Part shown: in pieces, positions 11,903 through 24,312 of the stretch
Numbering within the stretch: the first letter of the stretch is position 1
Layout: every line of letters begins with the position of its first letter
From: Sialis fuliginosa
Lineage: Eukaryota > Arthropoda > Insecta > Megaloptera > Sialidae
Assembly (NCBI GenBank): GCA_961205875.1
Contig: OY540810.1
Span: 26,226,001-26,290,000, forward strand
Reading direction: 5' to 3'
DNA length: 64,000 nucleotides
Position numbers and translations under genes: made by a program
The notes under the pieces: generated by a model
Told to the model about the DNA's origin: nothing
What the model saw: only the letters and a program-made list of their open reading frames with translations
Databases searched by the model: none

Positions 11903-12268
11903 AGTTTCTCTTATGTCCGGTATTATAAAGAATTTGATTGAGTGCAAATGCTAATTAGCTTTCAGCTAACGCTATCTACTAGGTATTAAATAAAAATGAC
12001 AACACACTCACAGATGTAGCGAATGAAATTGTACTTATCATAACCTAGACGCATGCGTGATAAGTACAATCAGCGACTTAAAATAAATGCTGCCAAGTGT
12101 ACCTCATAAAATGCATAGCATTTACATTATTATACATTTATTACCACTGATTTAAAATATAGAGCAATATCATAACAATTTTCCACCTAGTAGATAGCGT
12201 TAGCTGGAAGCTAATATTCATTTTCACTCAAGCAAATTATTTATAATAACGGACATTAGAGTTTCGTC
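11903..12268. mobile_element. Family G MITE, copy 1
   Basis: Terminal inverted repeats of about 80 bp: ttatgtccggtattataaag and ctttcagctaacgctatctactagg, mirrored on the right by cctagtagatagcgttagctggaag and tttataataacggacattag. No ORF. The same ends bound the nested copy at 40648-42872. Confidence 0.78.
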
Positions 12269-12639
12269 TTAAGAATTCATTGAAAAAAAGCCAAATTTGA
12301 TATTTTATTATTTCTCGTGAATTTATGTAAAGATATTATTTCTAGATTTTATTTCATATAATATATTACATTATGCTATTATAATGGGATATGATGATAT
12401 GTACCTATATTAATGAGGTATATGTATATAAATTATTTATAAATTCTTACATTTTTAAAATAAAAACTTTCATTTTTCTCGGCAAAACGTAGATATTTCT
12501 TTGTAGTTTCATGTGTAATAAACTTTAATAGCGGGTGCCAGTGCTATGTTCGTTTTTATGAATATTTATATAAGCAATTTATAAAATCTATTACCATTTG
12601 TACATAGTCTGGAACATATTTTTACACCTATTACGGCCG

Positions 12640-12850
12640 AACTTAAATATCGCGATACAAATGTATTTTTATTTAATAGAAGAGTATTTTGGCTGCAATT
12701 TACTTTTAGTAATAAACGTATCAAATTTTAAAATCCTTCCTCCGAGCTTTAACTTATAGTCGAATTAAAAAAAATTTACGTTTCTTGGTCCAGGGGTTTG
12801 GGCTGAGCGTTGATGAGTCAGTCACTCAGGATTATGTTTGTCTAGATGTA
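12640..12850 (-). repeat. Family F repeat fragment, inverted
   Basis: The reverse strand reads actgactcatcaacgctcag followed by cccaaacccctgg, like the starts of the copies at 7265 and 29195. Confidence 0.5.
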
Positions 12851-13637
12851 TTCATATCACAAATACCTGAACTATACTATGGTAATTTAAATAATTTTGG
12901 AATTCTAATTTAATTTATTTTCATTAATATTAAAATTTTAATGTGTTTAATTAATTTTGTTTATTATTTTAACCATATATTTTTCTATTTAATTTCGATC
13001 AATACATTTTTTTTCGAGAATTTATGAGAAATTTTAGCTGAAATTTATTTTTCGGGAAATCTGAAAAGGTAAATTTTTCATTGTGCAAATTAGCTATTTA
13101 GAAATTTGGAAATACATGATCCAAATTGAGTTTTGTATTCAAACGAAATCATATATTTAGAATCATGAGACAGATCCTTGGAACCCTGATATTTTCCGTT
13201 AAAAAGCTAGTAAGAAAACAATTGTATCATAAATGATTATATAATAATATGAGGAAAAAAAAATCAAGCTGTAACCCCCGAATTATCATAAAATACATAA
13301 AGTTAATTTGTCAGATGATGGTATTTTTCAATTATATTTCAAATATTTTTCAATTTTAAGTATAAAACATTTGTCTTTTCTAACTTTTTAACGTTAAATC
13401 TCGGGTTTATTTATTATAACGTAGGTATTTTACTATACAAAATTTTACAATGTGATAGGGAAAAAAAATTCAACAAAAGTGTCTCTATGATAATTTTGCG
13501 TTCAGAGCTCATAATTTAAAAATGCCTTCTCCTGTAAAATTAACTTTTTGTCGTTTACGATAATTCGGCAGTTAGGTCTTGATATTGATACGAAAATTTC
13601 TTGAATTGTGATAAATTAAATTTAAAATATAATAACA
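12851..13637. other. AT-rich intron stretch; nothing recognised
   Basis: No supported ORF, repeat partner or element end. Confidence 0.4.
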
Positions 13638-13769
13638 TTTTGCTTCCTCGCAATATCGAAGATACGAGAAGCTATGTGATCGTTTCAGATTGAGACAAAA
13701 AAAAAGTTCTCCAATTTCAAAATTTTAAATTTATTTATCCGTTTCACGTCAAGGCAAACACTTTTCGTT

Positions 13770-13845
13770 CCGTGTCTGTCTGTCTGTCCGTGTGTCCATG
13801 TGTCCGTGTGTCCGTGTGTCCGTCCGTCCGTCCGTCCGTCTGTCC
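13770..13845 (+). repeat. gtccgtgt/gtccgtcc microsatellite in family A
   Basis: Run of gtctgtctgtccgtgtgtcc-like steps. The equivalent run in the second copy (22690-22745) differs in length and phase. Confidence 0.85.
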
Positions 13846-14188
13846 CCTGAATCCTTGTCACACGCATAACTCATGAACCACTGAACCGATATTATTGAAA
13901 CTTGGTCGGATGGTTGGGTTTGGTTTGAGGACGGTCCCATTTCAAAATCATCAAAATCGTGTGTAAGGGGGAGGGGTGACACCCCAAAATATTTATTTTT
14001 TCAAGATATCTCAAGAACGACACATGTTACGAGAAAATTTTATAAAATATTTTTTGTAGAGAATTAAATTTCCTATAATATGGGTCTACTACGTTTGTTG
14101 TAAAATATTCCCTTACAAAGATTTATCTAAATTAATTTTAAAAATTCGTGTTTTGTTTTTCTAAATTGATATTTGATTGGATATATTA

Positions 14189-14270
14189 AGTGTCATTTTG
14201 ACGTTTTAAATGTCACTTTGGCGTTTTAAATGTCACTTTGACGTTTTAAATGTCATTTTGACATTTGCAT
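14189..14270 (+). repeat. Four tandem ~20-bp units inside family A
   Basis: Units of the form ttaaatgtcactttgacgtt repeat four times with small changes. The same array is at 22258-22340 in the second copy. Confidence 0.85.
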
Positions 14271-14482
14271 AAATTTAGATTTAGATTGAAATTGTCAAAA
14301 AATTAAAAATATATGAAAAAATATTCAGGTGCGTTTTAAGAAAAAATTCGAACTAAGATTTTTTAGTAAAATTTGTATAAAAATTAAATGGTTAACCAAT
14401 GCCAGGCAATTTATCTGAACACTATCGGTTTTAGTGAATTTAGCATGAGGAAGCACTGTGCATTTACTTGGCAGATGTTTTT

Positions 14483-15234
14483 TTTATTATCTCTGGCTCG
14501 TTTTATACATAAAACTTGACGAGTAACAAGAAAATATACCAATTCTTAAAACTTTTCCAATATTACTTATTAACGTTTGATTATTTTAAAAATAACTTGG
14601 CAAATACTTTTCAGAAACCAAAACTTTTCGGTTGCTTTTAAATCGTGATTGGAAATATTAAATATTTATCTAACTGTAACAACATAAATACCATTATAAA
14701 ATTAAAGGTACTAAATATAAGTAAACTGGAATTATGTACCTTTTATTATTAAGGTATGTACATTTAATATTTCAATTAATTAATTAAATACAAAAAGGGA
14801 CCTAAGAAATAGCTTTATGAAATATAATATGATATATATTATGTAATATATATACACTTATTTTTAAATATATAGGTTAAGGTTAAAACAGGGAGTTTTA
14901 CGCATTAAAGGTAATATCCAGAATTTTTTGTCAAAATATTGTTCTTGGAACGTTACATAAACATAATAAATTTAAAAACATATTTTTATTAAAAAATTAC
15001 GTATAATATTTTGAAGGAAAAAACCTTTGTGATGTTGAAATTATAATTTATTCTATATTATTTTATCCACACATATAATAATAAAAAAATTTATTAAGAA
15101 TATAATATAATAAATATGTACAGTACTTATAGTAAGACATATTTTCTAATAAGAAAATATTTCTTTAGTAGACAACATCATTTGCATGCGATACATAGGT
15201 ACAAAAATACTGTATCAACAAAGAAAATCTTACA
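14483..15234. other. AT-rich intron stretch; no gene
   Basis: No repeat partner found; the 61-codon ORF from 15116 runs into the MITE at 15235. Confidence 0.4.
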
Positions 15235-15771
15235 AGGTACTGGCACCAGTCTTGGCTATGACCCCAGTAATGACTATTTTTTAATTAAATATACTGAATG
15301 AGAAATATTTGTTGATATTTGATTACTACCATTTCTGAATATTAATCTATATACAATTAACTGCCTTACAACGAGATTTGATGACAATCGGCCAATAGGT
15401 GTCAAAATGGTGGACATTTAAACTAATTATTAGTATAATTTATTTATTAATTATTATATTATCATAGCAACTGCTTTACATTGTTTCAAATTTGACAATT
15501 CTTTCTTTTATATCTTTTGTGTCGTAGACTTATCATTTTGTAATCATTAGCAAGTGTCCATCACTGCGTGCTCATTACTGGTTTTACTTTATCCATTACT
15601 GAAGAAAAAACAAACAAAATAAAAGGCTATAATTTAAAAAAGAAACTATATTTACGGACTTTGGTAATTAAATTGATTAAATAAAGAGTTAATTGTTTTA
15701 TTAGTAACATGAGTTCATGAGAATTACAAAAAAGAAGCCCGTCAATCACACCATAACTGGTGCCAGTACCT
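15235..15771 (+). mobile_element. Family B MITE, longest copy (537 bp)
   Basis: Terminal inverted repeats aggtactggcaccagt and actggtgccagtacct at the exact ends. Internal landmarks: tgaccccagtaatg, caaatatttgttgatatttg-like block, gtgtccatcactgcgtgctc, and agaagcccgtcaatca. Related copies: 39553-39927 (inverted, internally deleted), 48506-49060 and 47657-47888. No coding capacity; superfamily unknown. Confidence 0.85.
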
Positions 15772-16790
15772 CATTTATTTTTATATTTATTTCAATAATT
15801 TTGGTTCTAATTATTAAAGTTTATATTTTCGCAATATTTGTTAAACATACATATACCTAAATATATTTGTATGCTACGTACCTACCTATGTATAAAATTT
15901 ACATATATATTATATGCATACCTATGTATTTCTTGATAGTTCAGTTTTGGATTAAATAAATCTTCACGGAGAATTATTTTTAAATGAAAACATTTACAAT
16001 TATCCTTAAAATTAAAGAATGGTTCTAAATATTATCGATTACTTTTTTTGTAAGCTAAAGTAACCAAAGTTATCACTGTTCAGTTATACGTTATACCTCA
16101 ACCTTTATTAAAAATATCTTATACAAATGACTGGTTTTTTTGAGAGTATAAAATATTTTTAACTTTTTGTTAGTTGAAAAATGATCTATTCATCATGTTT
16201 GTAAAAGAAACCTAAATACGTGAAAAAGTAATCATGAAGTACAAATTAAATTTGAAAGTGTCTACTAACTGAAAGTGGAAGGAGATTTGTCATTCGGTCA
16301 GAGTTGACTCTTGACCATGTACGATTACTGTACGTAAAAGAATAATAAGAAATAAATGAATCTGGTCAAAGTATTCCCACAGGCCAGAGTATCACCGGTT
16401 TACGGTACTTTTAATTAAACAAGTAATTTACTATTTTGTTCTAAGAAACTATAATAGATATGAGTAGAAAATAACCTCTAGAGTATACATTATACATTGC
16501 TTTATAAGGAATGGAAATTAATTATTCATTTCCTAATTATACAAGATGATTAACAAATAATGTAAGACGCTTGAACAATTTTACAACAATGAAAGTGAGA
16601 AATTAGATATATGAGGAGTAATCAAGGAACAATTTTTTGAGGTATAAATGTTTGTTGTCAAAAATGGTTTGATATAGTTATGAAATTTGATAATCAGTTT
16701 AGTATTAATTGCTATAGGTTTTTATCAGCCGAAAATAATTTTGCTCAGGGATGTGTAGGGTAACCATGCCCTTCAATTTTCATCTTGTAT
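15772..16790. other. AT-rich intron stretch; nothing recognised
   Basis: Only short shared words with family P near 16665-16725 (atagttatgaaatttgata). Confidence 0.4.
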
Positions 16791-16839
16791 TTATTTGTTC
16801 ATAATTTATCTCATACACTCCTGTTATAAATATACTATA

Positions 16840-17060
16840 CACTCATCAATATTAAACCAATCAAACATAATTTTATCACAATAAGTTCTCCAGACATTAA
16901 ATAAAAACGAATCATTTTTGAGGAATGGGGAGTGAGGCTAGGCTGTAGTTCCCTCACGAAGAAATTACGAACACATGTTTCCATAAAGTTTTCTGTTTAT
17001 ATTAACATCCTCGATGTAAATAATCCTGTATATTGATAATTTTGGGTTACATAAAGCAAA
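16840..17060 (+). repeat. Family P repeat, copy 2
   Basis: Shares agttctccagacattaaata, ctgtagttccctcacgaaga and catcctcgatgtaaata with the copy at 17586-17820. Confidence 0.6.
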
Positions 17061-17585
17061 ATTAATTACGATTAGTTATCGCCCGTCTAAAACCATTATA
17101 ATGTTAATTCTAAACGTTGTGAAAAATTGTATAAAGTCAAAAATAAACAAAGTTAGTTAATCGTCCGTTCACTAATCGCGATCAAGTTAAGAATTAAACG
17201 TTAATCATGATTATTTTTGTTGCAACCTACCATCAATCTTTCATGACATTTATTCCAGTGATATTCATTAGAAACCTAAATTTAATTTGGATAAAATGAT
17301 GTATACGTATATATTCCTGAATACCGTTGAATATTATTAAAGAATGAAGGAATTAAGATTTTATTAAATACAAAGGTTCTGGTTAAAAATGAATTTAATT
17401 AAAACGGTTTTAATTGAAAAATATTTTTAACATAACAATGTAAAATTTCAATAGTATTATTTAAGTTTGTCCATGTTTTATATGACAATCAAACACAAAA
17501 AAGTGGGTATGTATATACTGGCCCCATACACCCCTGATCTAAATTATTATTATTTGATACTGGAAATCGATAACACTTATTATAA

Positions 17586-17639
17586 ATGAAATTTGATACA
17601 GGGATTGGTATTAATACCAATCCCTGTATCAAATTTCAT
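17586..17639. repeat. Perfect 54-bp palindrome
   Basis: atgaaatttgatacagggat then tggtatt, followed directly by the exact reverse complement, with no spacer. The half-site words also occur singly near 16673 in the related repeat. Confidence 0.92.
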
Positions 17640-17820
17640 AACTATACTGCAATGGGTTCTCTAGATATTAAATAAATACTAATTTTGGGTAAAAGACTGT
17701 AGCTCCCTCAGGAAGAATTCCCGGACATAGGTTCACATAAGGTTTTTTGCTTAAAATTACATCCTCGATCTACGGTTAATTTTTTTTACACTAGTTGTAA
17801 ATCATCCTGTATGTATAAAT
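17586..17820 (+). repeat. Family P repeat, copy 3, headed by a palindrome
   Basis: Begins in a perfect palindrome and continues gggttctctagatattaaat, gactgtagctccctcaggaa, cccggacataggttcacata and catcctcgatctacgg. Confidence 0.65.
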
Positions 17821-19008
17821 TTATATATCCATGTATGCAGTATAAAAGTAATTTGTGTAAATAAATTTAATTGTAAAATTTATATAGAAGAAAAAATATA
17901 TTTTAAATATAATTTAATATTTTGTATTACATATCAATATACATACTCCCCCACCCTAAAAAAAAACTCATTTTAACTTACCAAAGTAAATAGAAATCCG
18001 ATATTTACTATTTACATACACGCGTATACAATTTCATGTATTATATAATTTGATAGATGTTTATTTTTAAATTCAATCGCTTTGAGCAACGACGAACCGT
18101 CGCGTCTCGTCGTATATCGAGGACATTTTCCTCATATGTTATCTAATTTGTGAATCGTATACATTTTATACATGCATAACATGTTTTATATCACGTATCT
18201 ACATGTGTAATGTGTATACATAAGATCCACGCTATGGGCATACATACATATATCATAACATTAAAGTCGCCTCGTCGCTATTTCATGGCCTACTTGACAA
18301 AACGCTTCGACAACGGAATTTTCATTCAAAATATGAGTGATTTATATATACTGTGATGTGGAAAATACACAACGGCGAATTTAGAGAGAAGTTAGTGTAG
18401 AATTAAACTTGAAAGGGAAGAAGTAAGATTTAACTTTATAAATAATTAAACACATCTATTTATAGCTTAATATAATATGTATCGTGGTATTTGCATTTTC
18501 TGTATTCTTATAAATATAAGAGAAGTGAAAAACCTATTCCTTACTTTATTCCTTAATTATATTTTACTAAACCTTTTTTTTAATTAGTTCAGCAACATCG
18601 TCTAAGCTAAGATACATTCTTTCTTTTCTAGATTCACTTTTTGCACGTTACTTTTATAAAACTATTTTTTATTTCTTCTTCTAGAATAGACTTCCGACAA
18701 ACTTTTAATGACAACAATTTACGCAGATTATTTTTTATTAATTCATTATTTATATAATAATAATAATTAAATAAAACAAAAAATTAAAATAAAATATAAC
18801 AACGTAATTAAAACCAAACATTAAAAAGGAGAAAAAAATAAAAAATAATAAAAAAATTAATAATATTAATAATAAAAATAAAAATGACAATAAAGTATAA
18901 AAGCTGTCTAAAAAGATCAAGAGGAGCTAGAAGACAAAAATAAAATATATAAAAAAAAAAATTATATAATTATTATTTATTTAATCTTGTCTTTGTTTAA
19001 ATAATTTA
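17821..19008. other. AT-rich intron stretch; no gene
   Basis: A small GC-richer patch at about 18080-18120 (caacgacgaaccgtcgcgtc) has no ORF or repeat partner that I could find. The rest is very A-rich, including 18720-18970. Confidence 0.4.
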
Positions 19009-19340
19009 TTGCTTTCGCAATATTAAGGATACGAGAACCTTTGTGATCGTTTTAAAATGAGACAAAAAAAATTTTCTCCGATTTCAAAATTTCAGGTCAA
19101 GACAAACACTTTTCTTTCTGTGTTTGTCTGTCCGCCTGTGTATCTGTGTGTGTGTGCGTGTCTGTCCCATGAATCCTTATTACACGCATAACTCATGAAA
19201 CACTGAACCGATATTAATTAAACTTGGTTGGAGGGTTAGGTCTGGCTTGAGGATGGTCCCATTTCAAAATCTCAAGAACGACACGTGAAAATTTTATAGA
19301 ATCTTTTTTGTAGAGCATTCAATTTCCTATCATATTATGT
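19009..19340 (-). mobile_element. Family A, diverged 3' half
   Basis: Matches the microsatellite-side half of family A: ttgctttcgcaatattaagg, a gtctgtccgcctgtgtatct run, acacgcataactcatgaaac, actgaaccgatatt, and a cattcaatttcctatcat end. It is more diverged than the copies at 13638 and 22047. Confidence 0.7.
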
Positions 19341-19932
19341 ATTATATGTTATTATGTTGGTATATTATAAACAAAAAACAAAAAAAATGTACGACTGTTT
19401 CATTTAATAGGGTAGGTAGCAAAATAGTCACTTTGGGGATTAATTAAAATAAATTTATAACTGGAAAACTGTAAGACGCGGGTCCAAACTTTGTAGGGTG
19501 AATTTGTAGGTAACATTATGACGTACCAATATCATTATAAAAAAACCATATATTATAGGTACTTTTGGAGAAAAATTTAATTTTTATTAAAAAATTCAAT
19601 TTATTTTTCATTGATAAGCAATAACTCTGAACTGAACACACAGATAGAAAGAACACTAATACTGAAAAATATGTTAGTTAATTACCTATGAAACTGACCC
19701 ATTGTGGTTACTCTAGTTATGTTACTTTGGAAGTTATGAGATAATCTTTGTTTGTAAGTACTACTCTGAAGAAAACTTTTTAACAGAGAATGTTGAAGAT
19801 AGACCCTGCCTTTTCGTACAATTTTTTACTCACAAGGTGCCTGGGAATCAGCTCCTAAAATATCTGTATTCCAAACCGGACCACTCTGTATATGGTAATG
19901 AAGATACCCTGAACACAAGGTTAGTAAAGTAA

Positions 19933-20424
19933 TAGGTTGCCTCATAACTCTGGCGGGGAGTGGCATGAGAGGGGAGAACGCGTCATCGTGAGGAACTCTT
20001 TGACATTATAAATGGCTGTCAAACTATATTTACTCTTTATTTTAGTTAAGCTGATTTATTGTAAGTTGTTTTTAAATATTTTCATTTGATATTGATAGTG
20101 TACTGAGTTTTAAATCTAAATTTTTATTATTTTATTATTATAAATTATAGTTTTATACAAGTGTTTTTTTATGTGTAACCAAGAAATGTATTTTCTTTAA
20201 GCATTGATTTCTGACATCATTTTAAAGTTTTTATGAAGAAATATTATATGTAATAATTTGTGCTTCTGTAATAAACAATAATATTTACTTTTTTTGAATA
20301 CAAATATCCAAATATTCGAAATAATTTGAAAAAAACTTAATATATGAAACAACGTTTAAAAGTTCCTCAGGGTGACGTCATCACACGCAGCCGCTGATTG
20401 GTCAAAAAGTTATGAGGCAACCTA
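19933..20424. mobile_element. MITE J (inverted ends AGGTTGCCTCATAACT)
   Basis: Left taggttgcctcataactctg and right agttatgaggcaacctat are inverted; the inner parts gtcatcgtgaggaactc and gttcctcagggtgacgtcatc continue the arm. The right arm carries gggtgacgtca and gctgattggtcaa, as does MITE I at 31841. No ORF. Confidence 0.75.
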
Positions 20425-20884
20425 TACATATACTAACCTTGCCCTGAACATAAATATCATGAACTGGTCGCATCACTTTATTTAATTTTATTATTATTTT
20501 ATGCTCTCGTTAAGCAATTTAAATTAAATAGAATTGGCACACCGTGAAATATCGCCTGAAGCTAAATTACAGAATTTAGGTTTCTTTGATGTTTTCGTGT
20601 TTTGTAAATTTTCATTCTGAATAGCTAAAAGGTCATCAGATATCAAAAAGGTTTAAATAATAATAACTAAAAACACACTAATATAAGAAAAGCCTTTTTT
20701 TAATAAAAGAAATCCAGTCGCCTAAGGTGGTTGTCTTAATTACAATGTAAAAAAAATGTTGATTTAACATTATTGTGATTAACAAAAACGTAACAAAGAA
20801 GTGTTAAGAAATATGAAATTTTGTAATATTGTTTGGAATTAACATACTTATAGAGTGAACAGGGTCGTAATTACCACCGGGGCA
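20425..20884. other. AT-rich intron stretch; nothing recognised
   Basis: No supported feature. Confidence 0.4.
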
Positions 20885-21100
20885 GCTGGGGCGATACACC
20901 GGTGGCTCTGAGCATAGAGGGGCCCTGAACAAGGAAGGTATTTTTTAGAGGACATCATTTTACATTTTCAGTAAAATTTTTTTTTAAAAGTTTCTAGCTT
21001 ATATAGTTTAAGATATATTTTGCTTTGACTGAAAAGGACGGATGGACGGACGAAAAAGTGAGATTAATAGGGTTTCTTTGGAACCCAAAAAATATTTTAA
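20885..21100 (+). repeat. Family E repeat fragment, copy 1
   Basis: Shares gacatcattttacattttca, ttatatagtttaagatatat, gacggacgaaaaagtgagat and ggaacccaaaa with copies at 57985-58450 and 63310-63670. Confidence 0.65.
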
Positions 21101-21971
21101 TCTAAACTATAACAGTAATTTTATACTCTAAACTTTAAAAAGATAATATAGGTAATCGGTACCAATTTCATGAATAATAATATTTGAACATATTTTTGGT
21201 TCAGATTCTAAGTATATTTATTATTTATCCTATAATGATAATAATATATTTTTGATACTTTTCCCACCCTTTTTATCTCGATTTCATCTAAATTTAGTAA
21301 ATACTGATTACGAAAACAAACAACAGCAGTGTTTACACACACACACACATCTTCGAGTTTTCAGTTTCCAATTTTCTAAATAAATAACGCACAGTACCTA
21401 ATAACTCTATAAATAAAACAGAACAATTATTTGATATTTGCTTCGTGGAAAGGTAAATGTACCTATTGAATGATTATCAGAAAATACATGTATCAAATTA
21501 AATAATCACGTATTTATGTAATACAGGAATTCTATTCTTTTTATCAGTTTGATAGCAATTATTTATATTTTAATTAAATCATTTTTATTAATTATAATAA
21601 ACAACAATAAATCAATGACGCTTTTTGTACCTTTATTATTAACTAACTAAATCGGTGAGTTCCCGCGCGACCAGTTGATCTAAATATATTATCACTGCAA
21701 ATTCTTTTATTTTCGTCATAACTGTATTTTATAACGTTTTTTAACATATATACTTCGTATACAAAATTATAGGGGTGAATAAACATCATCAAGTAAGGGT
21801 AAACAAAAAATTCAAAAACAACAAAAATTTTATGTTGTTTAAAATTATCTACATGTAAATTTATAAAAAAATTTAAAAGTTGTCAAGATAATTTCGAAAA
21901 TATATACACATATGTCGAAGGTGTGGAGCAAGAGACACTAAAGGCTGATTTGATATACCAACTATACCAGT

Positions 21972-22046
21972 GGTTCCTAAAGTTTTTCTACTAAGGTATC
22001 CCATGGCATTCTTTACTAAGTCTAAGCATGACACGCTGTAAACTTA
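21972..22046 (+). mobile_element. hAT-type miniature element fragment, interrupted by family A
   Basis: Reads accagtggttcctaaagttt, then ctactaagg, cccatggc and ctaagtc, parallel to the element at 6659. It stops where family A begins at 22047, suggesting that A inserted into it. Confidence 0.6.
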
Positions 22047-22884
22047 AAAACATCTGCCAAGTAAATGCACAGTGCTTCCTCGTGCTAAATTCACTAAAAC
22101 CGATTGTGTTCAGATAAATTGCCTGGCATTGGTTAACCATTTAATTTTTATACAAATTTTACTAAAAAATATTAGTTCGAATTTTTTCTTAAAACGCACC
22201 TGAATATTTTTTCATATATTTTTAATTTTTTGACAATTTCAATCTAAATCTAAATTTATGCAAATGTCAAAATGACATTTAAAACGTCAAAGTGACATTT
22301 AAAACGCCAAAGTGACATTTAAAACGTCAAAATGACACTTAATATATCCAATCAAATATCAATTTAGAAAAACAAAACACGAATTTTTAAAATTAATTTA
22401 GATAAATCTTTGTAAGGGAATATTTTACAACAAACGTAGTAGACCCATATTATAGGAAATTTAATTCTCTACAAAAAATATTCTATAAAATTTTCTAGTA
22501 ACATGTGTCGTTCTTGAGATATCTTGAAAAAATAAATATTTTGGGGTGTCACCCCTCCCCCTTACACACGATTTTGATGATTTTGAAATGGGATCGTCCT
22601 CAAACCAAACCCAATCATCCGACCAAGTTTCAATAATATCGGTTCAGTGGTTCATGAGTTATGCGTGTGACAAGGATTCAGGGGACAGACGGACACACGG
22701 ATACACGGACACACGGACACACGGACACACGGACAGACAGACAGACACGGAACGAAAAGTGTTTGTCTTGACGTGAAACGGATAAATAAATTTAAAATTT
22801 TGAAATTGGAGAACTTTTTTTTTGTCTCAATCTGAAACGATCACATAGCTTCTCGTATCTTCGATATTGCGAGGAAGCAAAAGT
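22047..22884 (+). mobile_element. Family A non-autonomous element, full-length copy 2
   Basis: Reverse-oriented near-identical partner of 13638-14482, with the same four-unit array (22258-22340) and acggacac microsatellite (22690-22745). The 76-codon ORF at 22546-22776 is the repeat read through. It lies 7.6 kb from its partner, so the two could pair as inverted repeats. Confidence 0.82.
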
Positions 22885-24217
22885 CAAAGGATTATTGTAT
22901 ATACAAATAATAAAATCTGAATAAGTAGTTTTTTTACATTTTATACACAATATATCCGCTTGTTAACCTTTTAATAAATAATTTATATAGAGAGACATAA
23001 GATATTATTTTATTTATGTATACATACATATATACAAATATACATTCATATGTACATGAACATTCTTTTATACCGTATAATATAAGTATATGTTAGGGTG
23101 GATAACAGTTTTCTTATTAAATCAAACGTTCAGTAAACGTTGTAACTTGAGATTTCCGCTTCGACAAGGTTCGAGGAAGAATGTGTAGTATTAAAATAGA
23201 AGCAATATCTATTCTGCACTCACAAATTTCTCGAAAAAACTTTCTCGATAAGAATACGTTACACATTGATTAAGGGTTCTTGAAAGGAAAACGAGATATG
23301 GATATGAGTAACTAGATATATTATGTACTTATATTATACGTGTATTTTATAATGTCAGAGGTGAATATATTCAATATATTTTTTCCTAAAAAATAAAAAA
23401 TTATATGTAGTATCAAAAAAAAAGTGTGTTTTTTAAAAATTTTCTACAATTTATAACTCAAAACATTTCTTTCACTATGTACCTACCTACCTACTATTTC
23501 AAAATAATTTGAAAAATAAAAAAATTGTCAAGAAATTATAACTCTTTTCGGTTTAGTGGCGTTCTTCCAAATAAATAGAATATACTGAACTTTAATTTTA
23601 ATATTTGTAAATTCTATCGTTTTGGCTGCGTGTTCATAGACCGACAAATACATAGACGTCAATAGGATAATGGTCGTACTCGATTCAGGGACCCTTGAAA
23701 CATATAAATCCGTTGATATTCCCAGTTAAATAAAATATTATGTTTTGATATTATTAATTAAATTAAAAAAGCTGATATTGAAATAATATTTAGTAAACTG
23801 TTTTATTAAAAACAATGTTATAAAAAACTGATTTTTTTTCCTCTGAATTAAAATATATAATGTAATATTAATATATATCAAATGTTTTACATAAATTTAG
23901 TTTAATTCTAGCTAAAACAAATATATTTCAATGTTTTAAAAAGATAGAATATATTAATTTTTCCAGTTTGGAGTAATTACTTTTTGTTAATTAAAAATGG
24001 TTCTGTAATTTTAGAAGGTGTACACTAATTAACATTCAAGTAAAAAAATATAATGACGAACAGATTAAAACAAACTTTGATAATGAATATTTTTAAAAAA
24101 CCCATATATTAAGCATACTTATTCACATTTCTTATTATAAATCAAAAATTATATTATAGTAATTAATTACCTACGTTTTTCTGTTATTTAAATATTTATA
24201 TTTTGTTACAAGTTTTA
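22885..24217. other. AT-rich intron stretch; nothing recognised
   Basis: No repeat partner or ORF supported. A short GC-richer patch at 23150-23290 has no coding frame. Confidence 0.4.
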
Positions 24218-24295
24218 TTGTTCCGTACCGATATCGAAAAATGGAACACTTATGGAATCAACATTGTTTGTCCTTCGTGGCAGCTTAAGTTAAAA
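24218..24295 (+). repeat. Family O repeat, left copy
   Basis: gttccgtaccgatatcgaaa and aatggaacacttatggaatc are inverted at about 25985-26046. Confidence 0.6.
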
Positions 24296-24312
24296 AAAAT
24301 CATAAAAATATT

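Larger units (their letters stand above)
13638..14482 (-). mobile_element. Family A non-autonomous element, full-length copy 1 (about 845 bp)
   Basis: Near-identical, inverted, to 22047-22884. Read on the minus strand it starts catctgccaagtaaatgcac, then tgcttcctcg, and ends cgaggaagcaaaa, so tgcttcctcg forms a short inverted repeat near the ends. Inside are four ~20-bp units (tgacatttaaaacgtcaaag type, 14189-14270) and a ggacagacggacacacgg-like microsatellite (13770-13845). The 60- and 77-codon frames through the microsatellite are not genes. Transposon class unresolved. Confidence 0.8.

Noticed and set aside
13749-13982. 77-codon ORF with DRRTDGRTDTRTHG repeats as a protein
   Set aside because: It is the gacggacg microsatellite of family A translated; the other copy shows shifted unit numbers.
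22546-22776. 76-codon ORF nearly identical to the one at 13749-13982, suggesting a conserved gene
   Set aside because: Identity reflects two copies of one transposon, not protein conservation.
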